DNA of 64,000 bases. Source: JAVDCA01 sp035293985 (lineage in GTDB: Bacteria; Pseudomonadota; Alphaproteobacteria; Rhizobiales; Xanthobacteraceae). The stretch covers positions 186,001-250,000 of the forward strand of contig DATGLS010000008.1 of NCBI GenBank assembly GCA_035293985.1, read 5' to 3'. Positions 8,407 through 17,816 of the stretch are shown here, piece after piece. How positions within the stretch are numbered: the stretch's first letter is position 1; every line of letters begins with the position of its first letter. The notes beneath the pieces were generated by a model that was not told the DNA's origin, made no database searches, and was given only the letters and a program-made list of their open reading frames with translations. Both the position numbers and the translations under genes were made by a program.

Positions 8407-8565
8407 CATGGACCATCAGCGGTTTTTTGATCGTGCAACCATCACGCTAACCCAAGGTTAAGCATCTGCGTCGGAATACCGGTGCGCAGAACACCGCGCG
8501 CCGCCCGCATTGGCAATTTCTACGTATTGATACTGTAGCGCTGCGGTCGGATGGGAGCAGTGCTC

Positions 8566-9876
8566 ATGAAATCGAGTCGGTGGCGTTTCGCGATCGGGCC
8601 CCTGATCACGGCCGGCATGGCCGGCGTCATCTGGCTGCTGGATCGGCTCGGCGTCCCGGTCCCGGCCCCCGGTGGCCTCGTGATGCTGGCCATCGTCTAT
8701 TCGACCTGGGTCGGCGGCCTCGTCCCCGGCTACACGAGTGCCGTCATCTTCCTCGCCGCTGCTGTCCCGGCCGTGCTCGAGAAGACGCATTTCATCACCC
8801 TCTCCTACAATCCGCCCGTCATCGCGATCGCGGCCACGGCCTTCGCGATCGGCGTCCCGCCCCTCATCACCTGGCTGCGCTCCCGCGCCGACCGCCGCCT
8901 CGAGCAGGAGCGCCGCTCGCGCGAGCGCGTCGAGGCCGCGAGTCGTGAGCTGCAGTTCCTGCAGGCCGCGCTCGACCACGTCGACGACGGCGTCATCCTG
9001 CTCGACGAGCAGCTGCGCGCGCGCTTCATCAACCGCGCCTCGCGCCAGCAGTGGAAGATCCCGGACGCAACGGCGCGCCGCATGCCCTTCTTCGGCGATC
9101 TCCTGCACAACGCCTGGGCGTCCGGCGTCCTCTCGGTGCCGGCCGACAAGGTCGACGCCCATATCGAATGGCGCCTCGCCCAGCTGCGCGGCGGCGACGA
9201 GCGGCCGATGGACTTCCAGCTCGCCGACGGCACCACCGTGCGCTGCCGCTGCAAGAGCCTGCCGGCCGGCGGTCGCTTCCTGAGCTACACCGACGTCACC
9301 GACCTGGTGCGTCATGCGAAGACGCTCGAGCGCCTGGCGACCATCGACGACCTGACCGACATCTGCAACCGGCGCCACTTCATGGCGCTGGCGCGCGAGC
9401 CGTGGGAGCGCTTCCGCCTCGCCGGCGATCCGCTGTCGCTGCTCATCCTCGATCTCGACCTGTTCAAGTCGGTCAACGATCGCTTCGGCCACGACGCCGG
9501 CGACGCGGTGATCCGTCACTTCGCCAATGTGTGCCGGCGCGACATGTACGACACCGATGTCCTGGCGCGGCTCGGCGGCGAGGAATTCGTCATGCTGCTG
9601 CCGGACACGCGCAGCGAGGAGGCCGCCGCGCGGGCCGAGCAGCTGCGGCGGCGGATCGAGGCGGCGCCGCTCTCGTTCGGGGATGCCATGGTGCGGATCA
9701 CGGCGAGCATCGGCGTCGCCGAGGCCGACGCCGGCATGACGCGCTTCACCGATCTGATGAAGCGCGCCGACAAGGCGCTCTATGACGCCAAGCGTGCCGG
9801 GCGCAACCGCGTGCGCTCGGCCACCAGCGAGGCCGGCGGGTCATCGGCCGCGGCACGCCCGTCAGCAGCCGCGTAA
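8566..9876 (+). CDS. Membrane-anchored diguanylate cyclase (GGDEF), copy A
   Basis: A 436-residue protein with an N-terminal MASE-like block of three or four hydrophobic helices (about residues 8-100), a coiled stretch rich in Arg and Glu, a PAS-like region (about 125-250) and a C-terminal GGDEF domain. The active-site motif is LARLGGEEFVMLLP, competent for making c-di-GMP from two GTP. The inhibitory RxxD motif is absent: the position five residues before GGEEF reads YDTD. The start at 8566 is chosen because GGAG lies 8 bp upstream; the ATG at 8551 overlaps that site. A close paralogue begins 117 bp downstream. Confidence 0.93.
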   Translation: MKSSRWRFAIGPLITAGMAGVIWLLDRLGVPVPAPGGLVMLAIVYSTWVGGLVPGYTSAVIFLAAAVPAVLEKTHFITLSYNPPVIAIAATAFAIGVPPLITWLRSRADRRLEQERRSRERVEAASRELQFLQAALDHVDDGVILLDEQLRARFINRASRQQWKIPDATARRMPFFGDLLHNAWASGVLSVPADKVDAHIEWRLAQLRGGDERPMDFQLADGTTVRCRCKSLPAGGRFLSYTDVTDLVRHAKTLERLATIDDLTDICNRRHFMALAREPWERFRLAGDPLSLLILDLDLFKSVNDRFGHDAGDAVIRHFANVCRRDMYDTDVLARLGGEEFVMLLPDTRSEEAAARAEQLRRRIEAAPLSFGDAMVRITASIGVAEADAGMTRFTDLMKRADKALYDAKRAGRNRVRSATSEAGGSSAAARPSAAA

Positions 9877-9993
9877 CTGCGCCGCCCATTATCCTCTGAT
9901 TAACTTTTCCGCAATTTGACGACGGCGTGGTGCAAGATCCTTAAGGCGACGGCCCCTACCATCACGGTCATTTATGGCCTGTGGGAGCTCGTC

Positions 9994-11262
9994 ATGCCTT
10001 CGCACTGGCGCCCCATTGTCGGACCTCTGGCGACCTTCGCGATTGTGACCGCGATCGCGCTGTTCGAACGGTATGTCGCTGCAGTCCCGAACCCGGGTGC
10101 GATCTTCTTCATCGCCGTGATGGCGTCAGCCTTCATCGGCGGCACGCGGTCGGGCCTCATCGCCGCCGCGATCGCGCTCGGCTTCTCGGCGATCCACTTT
10201 TTCGCGCGCGGTCACATCTGGGATGCCAACCACGACGACCTGGTACGCGTGCTCATCCTCTTCGTCACGACGCCATGCCTCGCGATCGCCGTCGGCCTGC
10301 TCAAGGCACGCACCAACGAGGCCATGAAGCGCGAGCGACAGGCGCGGCTGTCGGTCGAGGCGGCCAACCGCCGCCTGGTCGCGGTGCAGGCCGCGCTCGA
10401 CGAGTCGCATGTGGGCGTGGTGGTGCTCGATCAGGAGCTGCGGGCACAGTTCATCAATCGCGCGTTCCGCAACATGTGGCAACTCCCGGATGACGTCGCC
10501 GATCGCCAGCCCCCGTTCGTGGCGTTGGTCTATCATGGGCGCAACACGCACGCGTATGCGGTGCCGGACGAAAGGCTCGACGAATACGTGGCCGAGCGCG
10601 TGCGCCGCGTGCGCAGCGGCGACCTCGATCCCCTCGACATCAGGCTCAGCAACGGCGAGGTCGTGCGCCTGGAATGCACGGTGCTGCCGGCCGGCGGCCG
10701 CATGCTGACCTATACGCCGGTCACCGATCTGGTCCGCCGCGCGTCGGTCGACGCGCTGAGCGGGCTGTTCAACCGGCGCCACTTCCTCGAGCTAGCCGAG
10801 GGCGAATGGAACCGCTTCGACCGCTATGAACGGCCGCTCTCGCTGATGATGCTCGACATCGACCTGTTCAAATCGGTCAACGACCGGTACGGGCACGACG
10901 TGGGCGATCAGGCGATCGCGCACCTCGCCGCGATCTGCCGCAACAGCAAGCGGGTGCCCGACATCGTCGCCCGCGTGGGCGGCGAGGAGTTCGCCATGCT
11001 GCTGCCGGAAACTCCGCTGCAGAGCGCGGCACTCGTCGCCGAGCGGCTGCGCCGCGAGATCGCCGAGACCCCGCTGGTCGTCGCCGGCGCGCCGATCCGC
11101 CTGACCGTCAGCATCGGCGTCGCCGAGGCGGACACACGGATGCTGGGCATCGTGGCGCTGATGAAGGAAGCCGACGAGGCGCTCTATCGGGCCAAGCGCG
11201 GCGGCCGCAACCGCGTCGCGCTCGCGCCGGCCGACGCCGGGCCGATCGCGCTCGCATCCTGA
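9994..11262 (+). CDS. Membrane-anchored diguanylate cyclase (GGDEF), copy B
   Basis: A paralogue of the preceding gene with the same layout over 422 residues: N-terminal hydrophobic helices, a coiled linker ending in RQARLSVEAANRRL, a PAS-like segment and a GGDEF domain. The catalytic motif is ARVGGEEFAMLLPE. Unlike copy A it retains the RxxD inhibitory site (RVPD, five residues before GGEEF), so product inhibition by c-di-GMP is expected. The ATG at 9994 has GGAG 6 bp upstream, mirroring copy A; a TTG at 9916 is less likely. The pair probably arose by tandem duplication. Confidence 0.93.
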   Translation: MPSHWRPIVGPLATFAIVTAIALFERYVAAVPNPGAIFFIAVMASAFIGGTRSGLIAAAIALGFSAIHFFARGHIWDANHDDLVRVLILFVTTPCLAIAVGLLKARTNEAMKRERQARLSVEAANRRLVAVQAALDESHVGVVVLDQELRAQFINRAFRNMWQLPDDVADRQPPFVALVYHGRNTHAYAVPDERLDEYVAERVRRVRSGDLDPLDIRLSNGEVVRLECTVLPAGGRMLTYTPVTDLVRRASVDALSGLFNRRHFLELAEGEWNRFDRYERPLSLMMLDIDLFKSVNDRYGHDVGDQAIAHLAAICRNSKRVPDIVARVGGEEFAMLLPETPLQSAALVAERLRREIAETPLVVAGAPIRLTVSIGVAEADTRMLGIVALMKEADEALYRAKRGGRNRVALAPADAGPIALAS

Positions 11263-11308
11263 CGCGACGCCCCTCGCTCGGCCGGAAGGGCGCTGCTAAA
11301 CACCTTCG

Positions 11309-12037
11309 ATGACCGATCGTGAGCGTGCCGACCGGCTCCTCGTCGCGCGCGGGCTGTTCGACAGCCGCGCGAAGGCGCAGGCCGCGATCGCGGCCGGCCT
11401 CGTCACTGCCGACGAGCAGCCGGTGCGCAAGCCGTCCGACGAGATCGCGCGGGACGCCCGGCTCGCCGCCGCGCCAGCGTTTCCCTGGGTATCGCGCGGC
11501 GGCGTCAAGCTCGCGCATGCGCTCGACGAGCTCGATCTCGACGTCACCGGAAAAACCTGCCTCGACGTCGGCGCCTCGACCGGCGGGTTCACCCAGGTGC
11601 TGCTCGCGCGCGGCGCGCGGCGTGTCTTTGCGGTCGACGTCGGGCGCGGCCAGCTGCATGCGCGCCTGCGCGCGCGTCCCGAGGTCGTCTCGCTCGAGGC
11701 GACCGACATCCGCACAGTCGACCCGGCGCTGATCGAGCCAGCAGATCTCGTGGTGATCGACGTGAGCTTCATCTCGCTCAGGCTGGTGCTGCCGGCGGCG
11801 CTGGCGCGCGCGGCGCCGCAAGCCGCGCTCGTGGCATTGATCAAGCCGCAGTTCGAGGCGCCGCGCCGGCATCGCAAGCGCGGCGTCGTGCGCGATGCCG
11901 CGACCCACGCCGCGGTTTGCGCCGATATCGCCGCCTTCGTCGCCTCGCTCGGCTGGCGCGTGACCGCGACGCTGCCGTCACCCATCGAGGGCGGCGAGGG
12001 CAATCGCGAGTTCTTCATCGGAGCGCAGCGTGGTTGA
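11309..12037 (+). CDS. tlyA: TlyA family rRNA (cytidine-2'-O)-methyltransferase
   Basis: A 242-residue protein with an N-terminal S4 RNA-binding domain (RADRLLVARGLFDSRAKAQ) and a C-terminal FtsJ-like methyltransferase. The SAM-binding loop is CLDVGASTGGFTQVLL; VVIDVSFISLRLVLP and ALIKPQFE are family signatures. TlyA proteins 2'-O-methylate cytidines in 16S and/or 23S rRNA; the older hemolysin label is historical. The stop overlaps the start of the next methyltransferase gene by 8 bp, so the two are probably translationally coupled. Confidence 0.93.
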   Translation: MTDRERADRLLVARGLFDSRAKAQAAIAAGLVTADEQPVRKPSDEIARDARLAAAPAFPWVSRGGVKLAHALDELDLDVTGKTCLDVGASTGGFTQVLLARGARRVFAVDVGRGQLHARLRARPEVVSLEATDIRTVDPALIEPADLVVIDVSFISLRLVLPAALARAAPQAALVALIKPQFEAPRRHRKRGVVRDAATHAAVCADIAAFVASLGWRVTATLPSPIEGGEGNREFFIGAQRG

Positions 12038-13265
12038 GCGCCTGGCGATCCGCGAGCTCGGCCACCGCGGCGACGGCATTGCGCAGGGCGTCGACGGACC
12101 GATCTACGTGTCCTACACGCTGCCGGGCGAGACCGTCGAGGTCGCAGCATGGGCGGGCCATCCCGATCGTCGTCACCTCGTGCGGGTCGATCGTCCAAGC
12201 GCCGAACGCATCGCGCCGATCTGTCCGCACTTCGGCACCTGCGGCGGCTGCGCCATGCAGCACTGGGACACCGCGCGCTATCGCGCCTGGAAGCGCGACC
12301 TCGTGGTCACGGCGTTGCGGCAGGCCGGGCTCGATGTCGCGGTCGATGCCCTGATCGATGCGCATGGCGACGGGCGCCGCCGCGCCGTTTTCCACGCCCG
12401 GCGCGGCGGCAAGGACGTGCTGGAGGTCGGCTTCACGGCGTCCGGCACGCACCACATCATCGCCATCGACCATTGCCCGATCCTCGCGCCGGGGCTCGCG
12501 GACGCGATCCCAGTCGCCTGGGCAATCGCCGAGGCGCTCGGCGCAACGAAAAAGCCGCTCGATATCCAGACGACCGCGACCGACGGCGGCCTCGACGTCG
12601 ATGTGCGCGGCTCCGGCCCGCTCACGCCGACGCAGTCGGTCGCGCTCGCCCGCCTCGCCGATGCGCGGCGGCTGGCGCGGCTCACGCGCCACGGCGAGCG
12701 CGTCGCCGAGCGCGCCGCGCCAACCGTCGCGATGGGCCGCGCCACCGTGACGCTGCCGCCCGGCGCCTTCCTGCAGGCGACCGTGGCGGGCGAGGAGGCG
12801 CTCGCACGGCTCGTCGTCGCGCATGTCGGCGATGCCAAGACGGTCGTCGACCTCTTCGCCGGCGTCGGCCCCTTCGCGCTGCGGCTTGCCGAGCGCGCCA
12901 AGGTCATGGCGGCCGACAATGACGAGGCCGCCATCGCGGCACTGCGCACGGCCGCGCGGGCGCCGGGGCTCAAGCCGGTCATTGCCGAGCGGCGCGATCT
13001 GTTCCGCCGGCCGTTCGTCGCGCAGGAGCTTCCCCGTGTCGAAGCCGTGGTCTTCGATCCGCCGCGCCAGGGTGCCGAGGCGCAGGCGCGCGCCCTCGCG
13101 GCGAGCAAGGTGCCGGTGATCGTCGCAGTGTCGTGCAACGCGGCGACGTTCGCGCGCGACGCCAAGATCCTGGTCGACGGCGGCTATCGGATCGCGTCGG
13201 TGACCCCGGTCGATCAGTTCCGCTACAGCGCGCATGTCGAGATCGTGGCGCAACTCGTGCGCTGA
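12030..13265 (+). CDS. RumA/RlmD-type 23S rRNA (uracil-5-)-methyltransferase
   Basis: A 411-residue class I SAM enzyme. An N-terminal TRAM-like segment is followed by a cysteine cluster CPHFGTCGGC plus DHCP, which matches the [4Fe-4S] ligands of RlmD. The C-terminal catalytic domain has VDLFAGVGPFALRLA (SAM site), VVFDPPRQGAEAQ and the nucleophilic Cys in VAVSCNAATFARD. The family methylates uracil C5 in rRNA or tRNA; the exact base cannot be told here. The GTG start at 12030 overlaps tlyA by 8 bp. Confidence 0.9.
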   Translation: MVERLAIRELGHRGDGIAQGVDGPIYVSYTLPGETVEVAAWAGHPDRRHLVRVDRPSAERIAPICPHFGTCGGCAMQHWDTARYRAWKRDLVVTALRQAGLDVAVDALIDAHGDGRRRAVFHARRGGKDVLEVGFTASGTHHIIAIDHCPILAPGLADAIPVAWAIAEALGATKKPLDIQTTATDGGLDVDVRGSGPLTPTQSVALARLADARRLARLTRHGERVAERAAPTVAMGRATVTLPPGAFLQATVAGEEALARLVVAHVGDAKTVVDLFAGVGPFALRLAERAKVMAADNDEAAIAALRTAARAPGLKPVIAERRDLFRRPFVAQELPRVEAVVFDPPRQGAEAQARALAASKVPVIVAVSCNAATFARDAKILVDGGYRIASVTPVDQFRYSAHVEIVAQLVR

Positions 13266-13340
13266 CGTCGCCGGGGGAGGACCCACTGGCGTTCTGCCCC
13301 TCATCGGCGCAATCTGCGACGACCCACGAAACCGGGATTA

Positions 13341-15671
13341 ATGCCCATGACCACCACGCTCGTCCCGCATCATTCCCACTGGGGCGCCTTCCGCGCCGAG
13401 GTGAAGGACGGCCGCGTCGTCAGGGTGCATCCGTTCGAACGCGATCCCGATCCGTCGCCGCTGCTCGACGCCATCCCAGACGCGGTTCACTCCACGACGC
13501 GGATCGACCAGCCTATGGTGCGCGCCGGTTGGCTCGGACAGGGCGGTGGCAGACGTCCCAATCAGGGCGAGGGGCGCGGGCGCGAGCCGTTCGTGCCGGT
13601 GAGCTGGGAGGGCGCGCTCGATCTCGTCGCCGGCGAGCTGGCGCGCGTGCGCGACTCGCATGGTCATGCCGCCATCATGGGCGGCTCGCAGGGCTGGGCC
13701 TCGGCCGGCATCTTTCACGATGCGCGCACTCAGGTGCGCCGCTTCCTCTCCGCGTTCGGCGGCTTCGTCGACCAGACCTCGAACTACAGCTTCGGCTCGG
13801 CGCTGGTCTTCCTGCCGCACGTGCTCGGCAGCGCGCAGGCCGTCACGGGCCCGCTGACCTCATGGTCGTCGATCGCGCGCCATGGCCGGCTGATGGTGCT
13901 GTTCGGCGGCGCCAATCCGAAGAACCTGCAGGTGACCAAGGGGGGCGCCGGCGCGCACAACATGCGCGGTGCGCTCGCCGAGCTCGCCCGCGCCGGCGTC
14001 GAGGTCGTCAATGTGAGCCCGATCCGCGACGACGGGCCGGCGAGCGTCGCGCCCGAGTGGATCCCCATCCGCCCCAACACCGACACCGCGCTGCTGCTCG
14101 CGCTCGTCCACACGCTGGTCACCGAGGGCCTGCACGACGCGACGTTCCTCGCCCGCTACTGCACCGGTTTCGAGCGCGTGCGCGCCTACGTGCTGGGCGA
14201 AACCGATGGCCAGCCGAAGGACGCCGCCTGGGCGGCGGCGATCACCGGCATTGCGGCGGAGACGATCCGCGCGCTCGCCCGCCGCATGGCGGCGACCCGC
14301 ACCATGGTGACCGCCTCGTGGTCGCTGCAGCGCGCCGATCATGGCGAGCAGCCCTACTGGGCCGTGATCCTGCTCGCCGCCTGCCTCGGCCAGATCGGCC
14401 TGCCGGGCGGCGGCTTCGGTTTCGGCTACGGCTCGACAGGGGGCATCGCGGACGCGCCGCTCGCCTTCAAGGCGCCGGCGATGGAGACCTTGGCGAATCC
14501 GGCCGCCAAGGCGATCCCCGCCGCGCGCATCGCCGATTGCCTGCTGCACCCCGGCGAGCGCTACGATTTCAACGGCCGCAATGCCGCCTATCCGGACATC
14601 CGCCTCGTCTATTGGGCGGGCGGCAATCCGTTTCACCATCACCAGGACATCAACCGCCTGCGCGCCGCCTGGCGGCGGCCCGAGACGATCATCGTGCACG
14701 AGCCGTGGTGGACCGCGACGGCGCGCCACGCCGACATCGTGCTCCCGGCCTCGACCTCGCTCGAGCGCAACGACATCGGCTGCGCCGCGCGCGACGCCTT
14801 CGTGATCGCGATGCAGCAGGCGATCGCCCCGGTCGGCGAGGCGCGCAGCGATTTCGCCATCTTCGCCGACCTCGCGCAGCGGCTCGGCTGCGCCGAGGCT
14901 TACGCGCAGGGCCGCGACGAGATGGGCTGGCTGCGCCACCTCTACGAGAGCTGGCGCGACGGCGTGCGCACAAACCACGCCGCCATTCCGGATTTCGACA
15001 CGTTCTGGCGCGACGGCGCGCTGGAAATTCCCCAGCGCGGCGAGGAGTACGTGCTGTTCGCCGATTTCCGCGCCGACCCGGCGCAGCACAAGCTTGCGAC
15101 GCCCTCCGGCCGCATCGAGCTCTACTCCGAGCGCATCGCAGGCTTCGGCTATGACGACTGCCCGCCGCATCCGACCTGGATCGCCCCGGCCGAATGGCTC
15201 GGCGGTACGGAGGCCGCGCGCTATCCGCTGCATCTGATCTCGAGCCAGCCGCGCTACCGTCTGCACAGCCAGATGGACGCCGGGCCGGTGAGCGCGACCG
15301 GCAAGGTGGCGGGGCGTGAGGCGCTCGCGATCCATCCCGACGACGCGCGCCGGCGCGGCATCGCCGAGGGCGACATCGTGCGCGTCTTCAACGCACGCGG
15401 CGCCTGCCTCGCGGGCGCGCAGCTCACCGACACCATCCGGCCGGGCGTGCTGCGTCTCTCGTGCGGCGCCTGGTACGACCCGACCTCGACCGAGGACGGC
15501 GCACTGTGCGCGCACGGCAACGCCAACCTGCTCACGCGCGATTACGGCACCTCGAAGCTCGCGCAAGGGCCGACCTGCGCGACCACGCTGGTCGAGGTCG
15601 AGCGCTGGACCGCGATGGCGCCGCCGGTGCGCGCATTCGAGCCGCCGGCGCGCGCAGCCGCGACCGGGTAG
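13341..15671 (+). CDS. Molybdopterin oxidoreductase, BisC/TorA-like
   Basis: A 776-residue member of the DMSO reductase family, using bis-MGD molybdenum to reduce an S- or N-oxide or a related substrate. The Cys cluster that binds an N-terminal Fe-S centre is absent. The Mo ligand is probably Ser150 in NYSFGS, equivalent to the YS(T)G serine of BisC, TorA and DMSO reductase. Other family segments are GANPKNLQVTKGGAGAHN, VYWAGGNPFHHHQD and the C-terminal domain HPDDARRRGIAEGDIVRVFN. The N-terminus shows no Tat signal, so the enzyme is probably cytoplasmic, as BisC is. No membrane anchor or cytochrome partner gene is adjacent. A second in-frame ATG lies at 13347. Confidence 0.88.
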   Translation: MPMTTTLVPHHSHWGAFRAEVKDGRVVRVHPFERDPDPSPLLDAIPDAVHSTTRIDQPMVRAGWLGQGGGRRPNQGEGRGREPFVPVSWEGALDLVAGELARVRDSHGHAAIMGGSQGWASAGIFHDARTQVRRFLSAFGGFVDQTSNYSFGSALVFLPHVLGSAQAVTGPLTSWSSIARHGRLMVLFGGANPKNLQVTKGGAGAHNMRGALAELARAGVEVVNVSPIRDDGPASVAPEWIPIRPNTDTALLLALVHTLVTEGLHDATFLARYCTGFERVRAYVLGETDGQPKDAAWAAAITGIAAETIRALARRMAATRTMVTASWSLQRADHGEQPYWAVILLAACLGQIGLPGGGFGFGYGSTGGIADAPLAFKAPAMETLANPAAKAIPAARIADCLLHPGERYDFNGRNAAYPDIRLVYWAGGNPFHHHQDINRLRAAWRRPETIIVHEPWWTATARHADIVLPASTSLERNDIGCAARDAFVIAMQQAIAPVGEARSDFAIFADLAQRLGCAEAYAQGRDEMGWLRHLYESWRDGVRTNHAAIPDFDTFWRDGALEIPQRGEEYVLFADFRADPAQHKLATPSGRIELYSERIAGFGYDDCPPHPTWIAPAEWLGGTEAARYPLHLISSQPRYRLHSQMDAGPVSATGKVAGREALAIHPDDARRRGIAEGDIVRVFNARGACLAGAQLTDTIRPGVLRLSCGAWYDPTSTEDGALCAHGNANLLTRDYGTSKLAQGPTCATTLVEVERWTAMAPPVRAFEPPARAAATG

Positions 15672-15673
15672 CT

Positions 15674-15719
15674 CAAACGCAAAGGGCGCCGACGCGATCG
15701 CGTCGACGCCCGCTGTTTG
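15674..15719. terminator. Bidirectional terminator between convergent genes
   Basis: A nested palindrome: CAAAC (15674) pairs with GTTTG (to 15719), GGGCG with CGCCC, and the core is GACGCGATCGCGTC. A-rich and T-rich outer flanks serve both directions. It sits exactly between the converging molybdoenzyme and protease genes. Confidence 0.75.
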
Positions 15720-15735
15720 CGGAAAGTCGCTGCCC

Positions 15736-17118
15736 TCAGTTGTGCTTGGTGTCGCCCGGGCCCGGCATCGTCGGCGCGAGCGAGGGCGGCACCGGCGGCG
15801 ACGTGGTCGCGGGCGCCGCCGTCTTGATTCCGCGCAGCAGGTCGAGCGCGACGTGCAGCGCCTTGTCGTCCTTCGGATCGGGCGGCACGTAGGCCTGCGA
15901 GCCGGTCTGCTCGGCGCCGGTCGCGGCGAGATGGCCGCGCAGCTTCGCCTCGCTGGTCATGTCGCGGCCCTGCACCTCGGCCGGCACGTCCTGGAGCACC
16001 TCGACGTCGGGCGAGATGCCCATCGCCTGGATCGAGCGGCCGGAGGGCGTGTAGTAGCGCGCCGTGGTGAGACGCAGCGCGCCATTGCCGCTGCCGAGCG
16101 GGATGATCGTCTGCACCGAGCCCTTGCCGAACGAGCGCGTGCCGATGATGGTCGCCCGCTTCTGGTCCTGCAGCGCGCCGGCGACGATCTCGGAGGCCGA
16201 GGCCGAGCCACCGTTGATCAGCACGATCAGCGGCTTGCCCTTGATCAGGTCGCCCGGATTCGGCTTGGCATCGAAGCGCTGGGCGTCGTCGGCGTCGCGG
16301 CCGCGCAGCGAGACGATCTCACCGCGGTTGAGGAAGGCGTTCGACACCGCCACCGCCTGGTCGAGCAGGCCGCCCGGGTTGTTGCGCAGGTCGAGGATGT
16401 AGCCTTTGAGATGGTCGGGATTGTCGCCCTGCAGCTTGGCGATCGCCTTGCGCAGCTCGTCGCCCACCTGGGCATTGAACTGGCTGATGCGGATGTAGCC
16501 GACGTCGTCGCCCTCGGCGCGCGACGTGACGGAGCGCACGTGGATGGTCTCGCGCGTCAGCGTCACCTCGATCAGCTTGTCGGCGCCCTTGCGCTGGATC
16601 TTGAGGTGAACCTGGGTGTTCACCGGCCCGCGCATCTTCTCCACCGCCTGCTGCAGCGTGAGGCCCTTCACCGGGTTGCCGTCGAGCTCGACGATCACGT
16701 CGTTTGCCAGGATGCCGGCGCGCGCCGCCGGCGTGTCGTCGATCGGCGAGACGACCTTGACGAGGCCGTCCTGCATGGTGACCTCCATGCCGAGGCCGCC
16801 GAACTCGCCGCTCGTCTCGACCTGCATGTCGCCGAAGCTCTTGGCGTTCATGAAGCTCGAATGCGGGTCGAGCCCGTCGAGCATGCCCGAAACCGCGCCC
16901 TCGATGAGCTTCTGCGTGTCCGGCTTGTCGACGTAGTGGGCACGCACCTGGTCGAAGATCAACCCGAACAGCGCGAGCTGATGGTAGGTGTCGCTGGCTG
17001 GCGGCGCCGCAGGTGCGTCGGCCGCGCGCGCCTCCATATGGATGCGGCCGGGCCCGGCGAGGAAAACGCCGGCCGCGCCGACCAACGCACCGAGCAGGAC
17101 GAGGTAGGATTTTCGCAT
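15736..17118 (-). CDS. ctpA: S41 family C-terminal processing peptidase
   Basis: A 460-residue periplasmic serine protease. The N-terminus has an uncleaved anchor or signal sequence (YLVLLGALVGAAGVFLA). A PDZ domain follows (GLGMEVTMQDGLVKVVSPIDDTPA to GLTLQQAVEKMRG), then the catalytic region with Ser in NGGSASASEIVAGAL and Lys in GTRSFGKGSVQ, the Ser/Lys dyad of CtpA. A low-complexity Pro/Thr tail ends the protein. Such proteases trim C-termini of envelope proteins and control peptidoglycan hydrolases. The start at 17118 has GGAG upstream; an in-frame start 129 bp further up would add a non-signal extension. The usual neighbour EnvC is not present. Confidence 0.93.
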   Translation of the reverse strand: MRKSYLVLLGALVGAAGVFLAGPGRIHMEARAADAPAAPPASDTYHQLALFGLIFDQVRAHYVDKPDTQKLIEGAVSGMLDGLDPHSSFMNAKSFGDMQVETSGEFGGLGMEVTMQDGLVKVVSPIDDTPAARAGILANDVIVELDGNPVKGLTLQQAVEKMRGPVNTQVHLKIQRKGADKLIEVTLTRETIHVRSVTSRAEGDDVGYIRISQFNAQVGDELRKAIAKLQGDNPDHLKGYILDLRNNPGGLLDQAVAVSNAFLNRGEIVSLRGRDADDAQRFDAKPNPGDLIKGKPLIVLINGGSASASEIVAGALQDQKRATIIGTRSFGKGSVQTIIPLGSGNGALRLTTARYYTPSGRSIQAMGISPDVEVLQDVPAEVQGRDMTSEAKLRGHLAATGAEQTGSQAYVPPDPKDDKALHVALDLLRGIKTAAPATTSPPVPPSLAPTMPGPGDTKHN

Positions 17119-17816
17119 TCGCTTGCTCCACCGGCGCGAGGCACAGCCCGTTGCCGTCACCAGGAATAATGATCGAATCCGACCGCTGACTGCCCCCGGT
17201 CGCAATGCGGGTATGGATTCTCGATCGCTCGGGGCGATCCGTAGCACGACAACTGTGTCTTTTTGCGAGCAATTTTTCCGCGGCGTCGGGTCACAATCGG
17301 GTGCCGCGACGGGATCGCGATGTCACCCTTCCATGCGGACGCACTGTAGATACCAAGTATTCAGCTAGACGTCATCCGACCCACGAAGTATTCTTGGTGG
17401 GCATCAAGGATAGTCTGCTCGTGCCGATGCGCGCAATACTCATAGTTCCGACGCCTTTTCCTAGCTGACCGGCATGTTCAATCCAGACCGCGAGGGTCCG
17501 CCGGTATCGAAAATCGAGTCGATCGAATCCGATTTTCCCCATTGAGTAGCCCACCTCGACGATCGATGCATGATCGGGATCGATAAGTCGCTGCTCCCAT
17601 CGCCTTGCCCGCATCCATGGACAATTGGGCGCGTCAGGAACGCGGGACGACCGATTATTGCCTTGCCGCCCGGCGAGCGCGATGCGGATGGTCTCTATCT
17701 TGGCCGAATCGGCGGTGATTCCAATTGGGCCTTAGCCCACTCGGCGTACACCGCAATCCACACAACCATGCCGGCGGCGTTGGCCTAACCCCACGCAATC
17801 CGCTAGACGGTGCGCC
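17119..17816. other. 700-bp gap between ctpA and folD, gene-poor
   Basis: The base composition is lower in GC than the flanking genes. Short open frames occur on both strands; the best is 17372-17614 on the minus strand (80 codons, product of mixed composition without a recognised family). It lacks a clear ribosome binding site and may be a decayed gene. The gap must hold the divergent promoters of ctpA and folD, but no clear -35/-10 pair was found. Confidence 0.4.

Noticed and set aside
12015..13304. Long minus-strand open frame opposite the RNA methyltransferase gene
   Set aside because: Composition is skewed to Arg, Asp and His with no motif; the plus strand has complete methyltransferase signatures.
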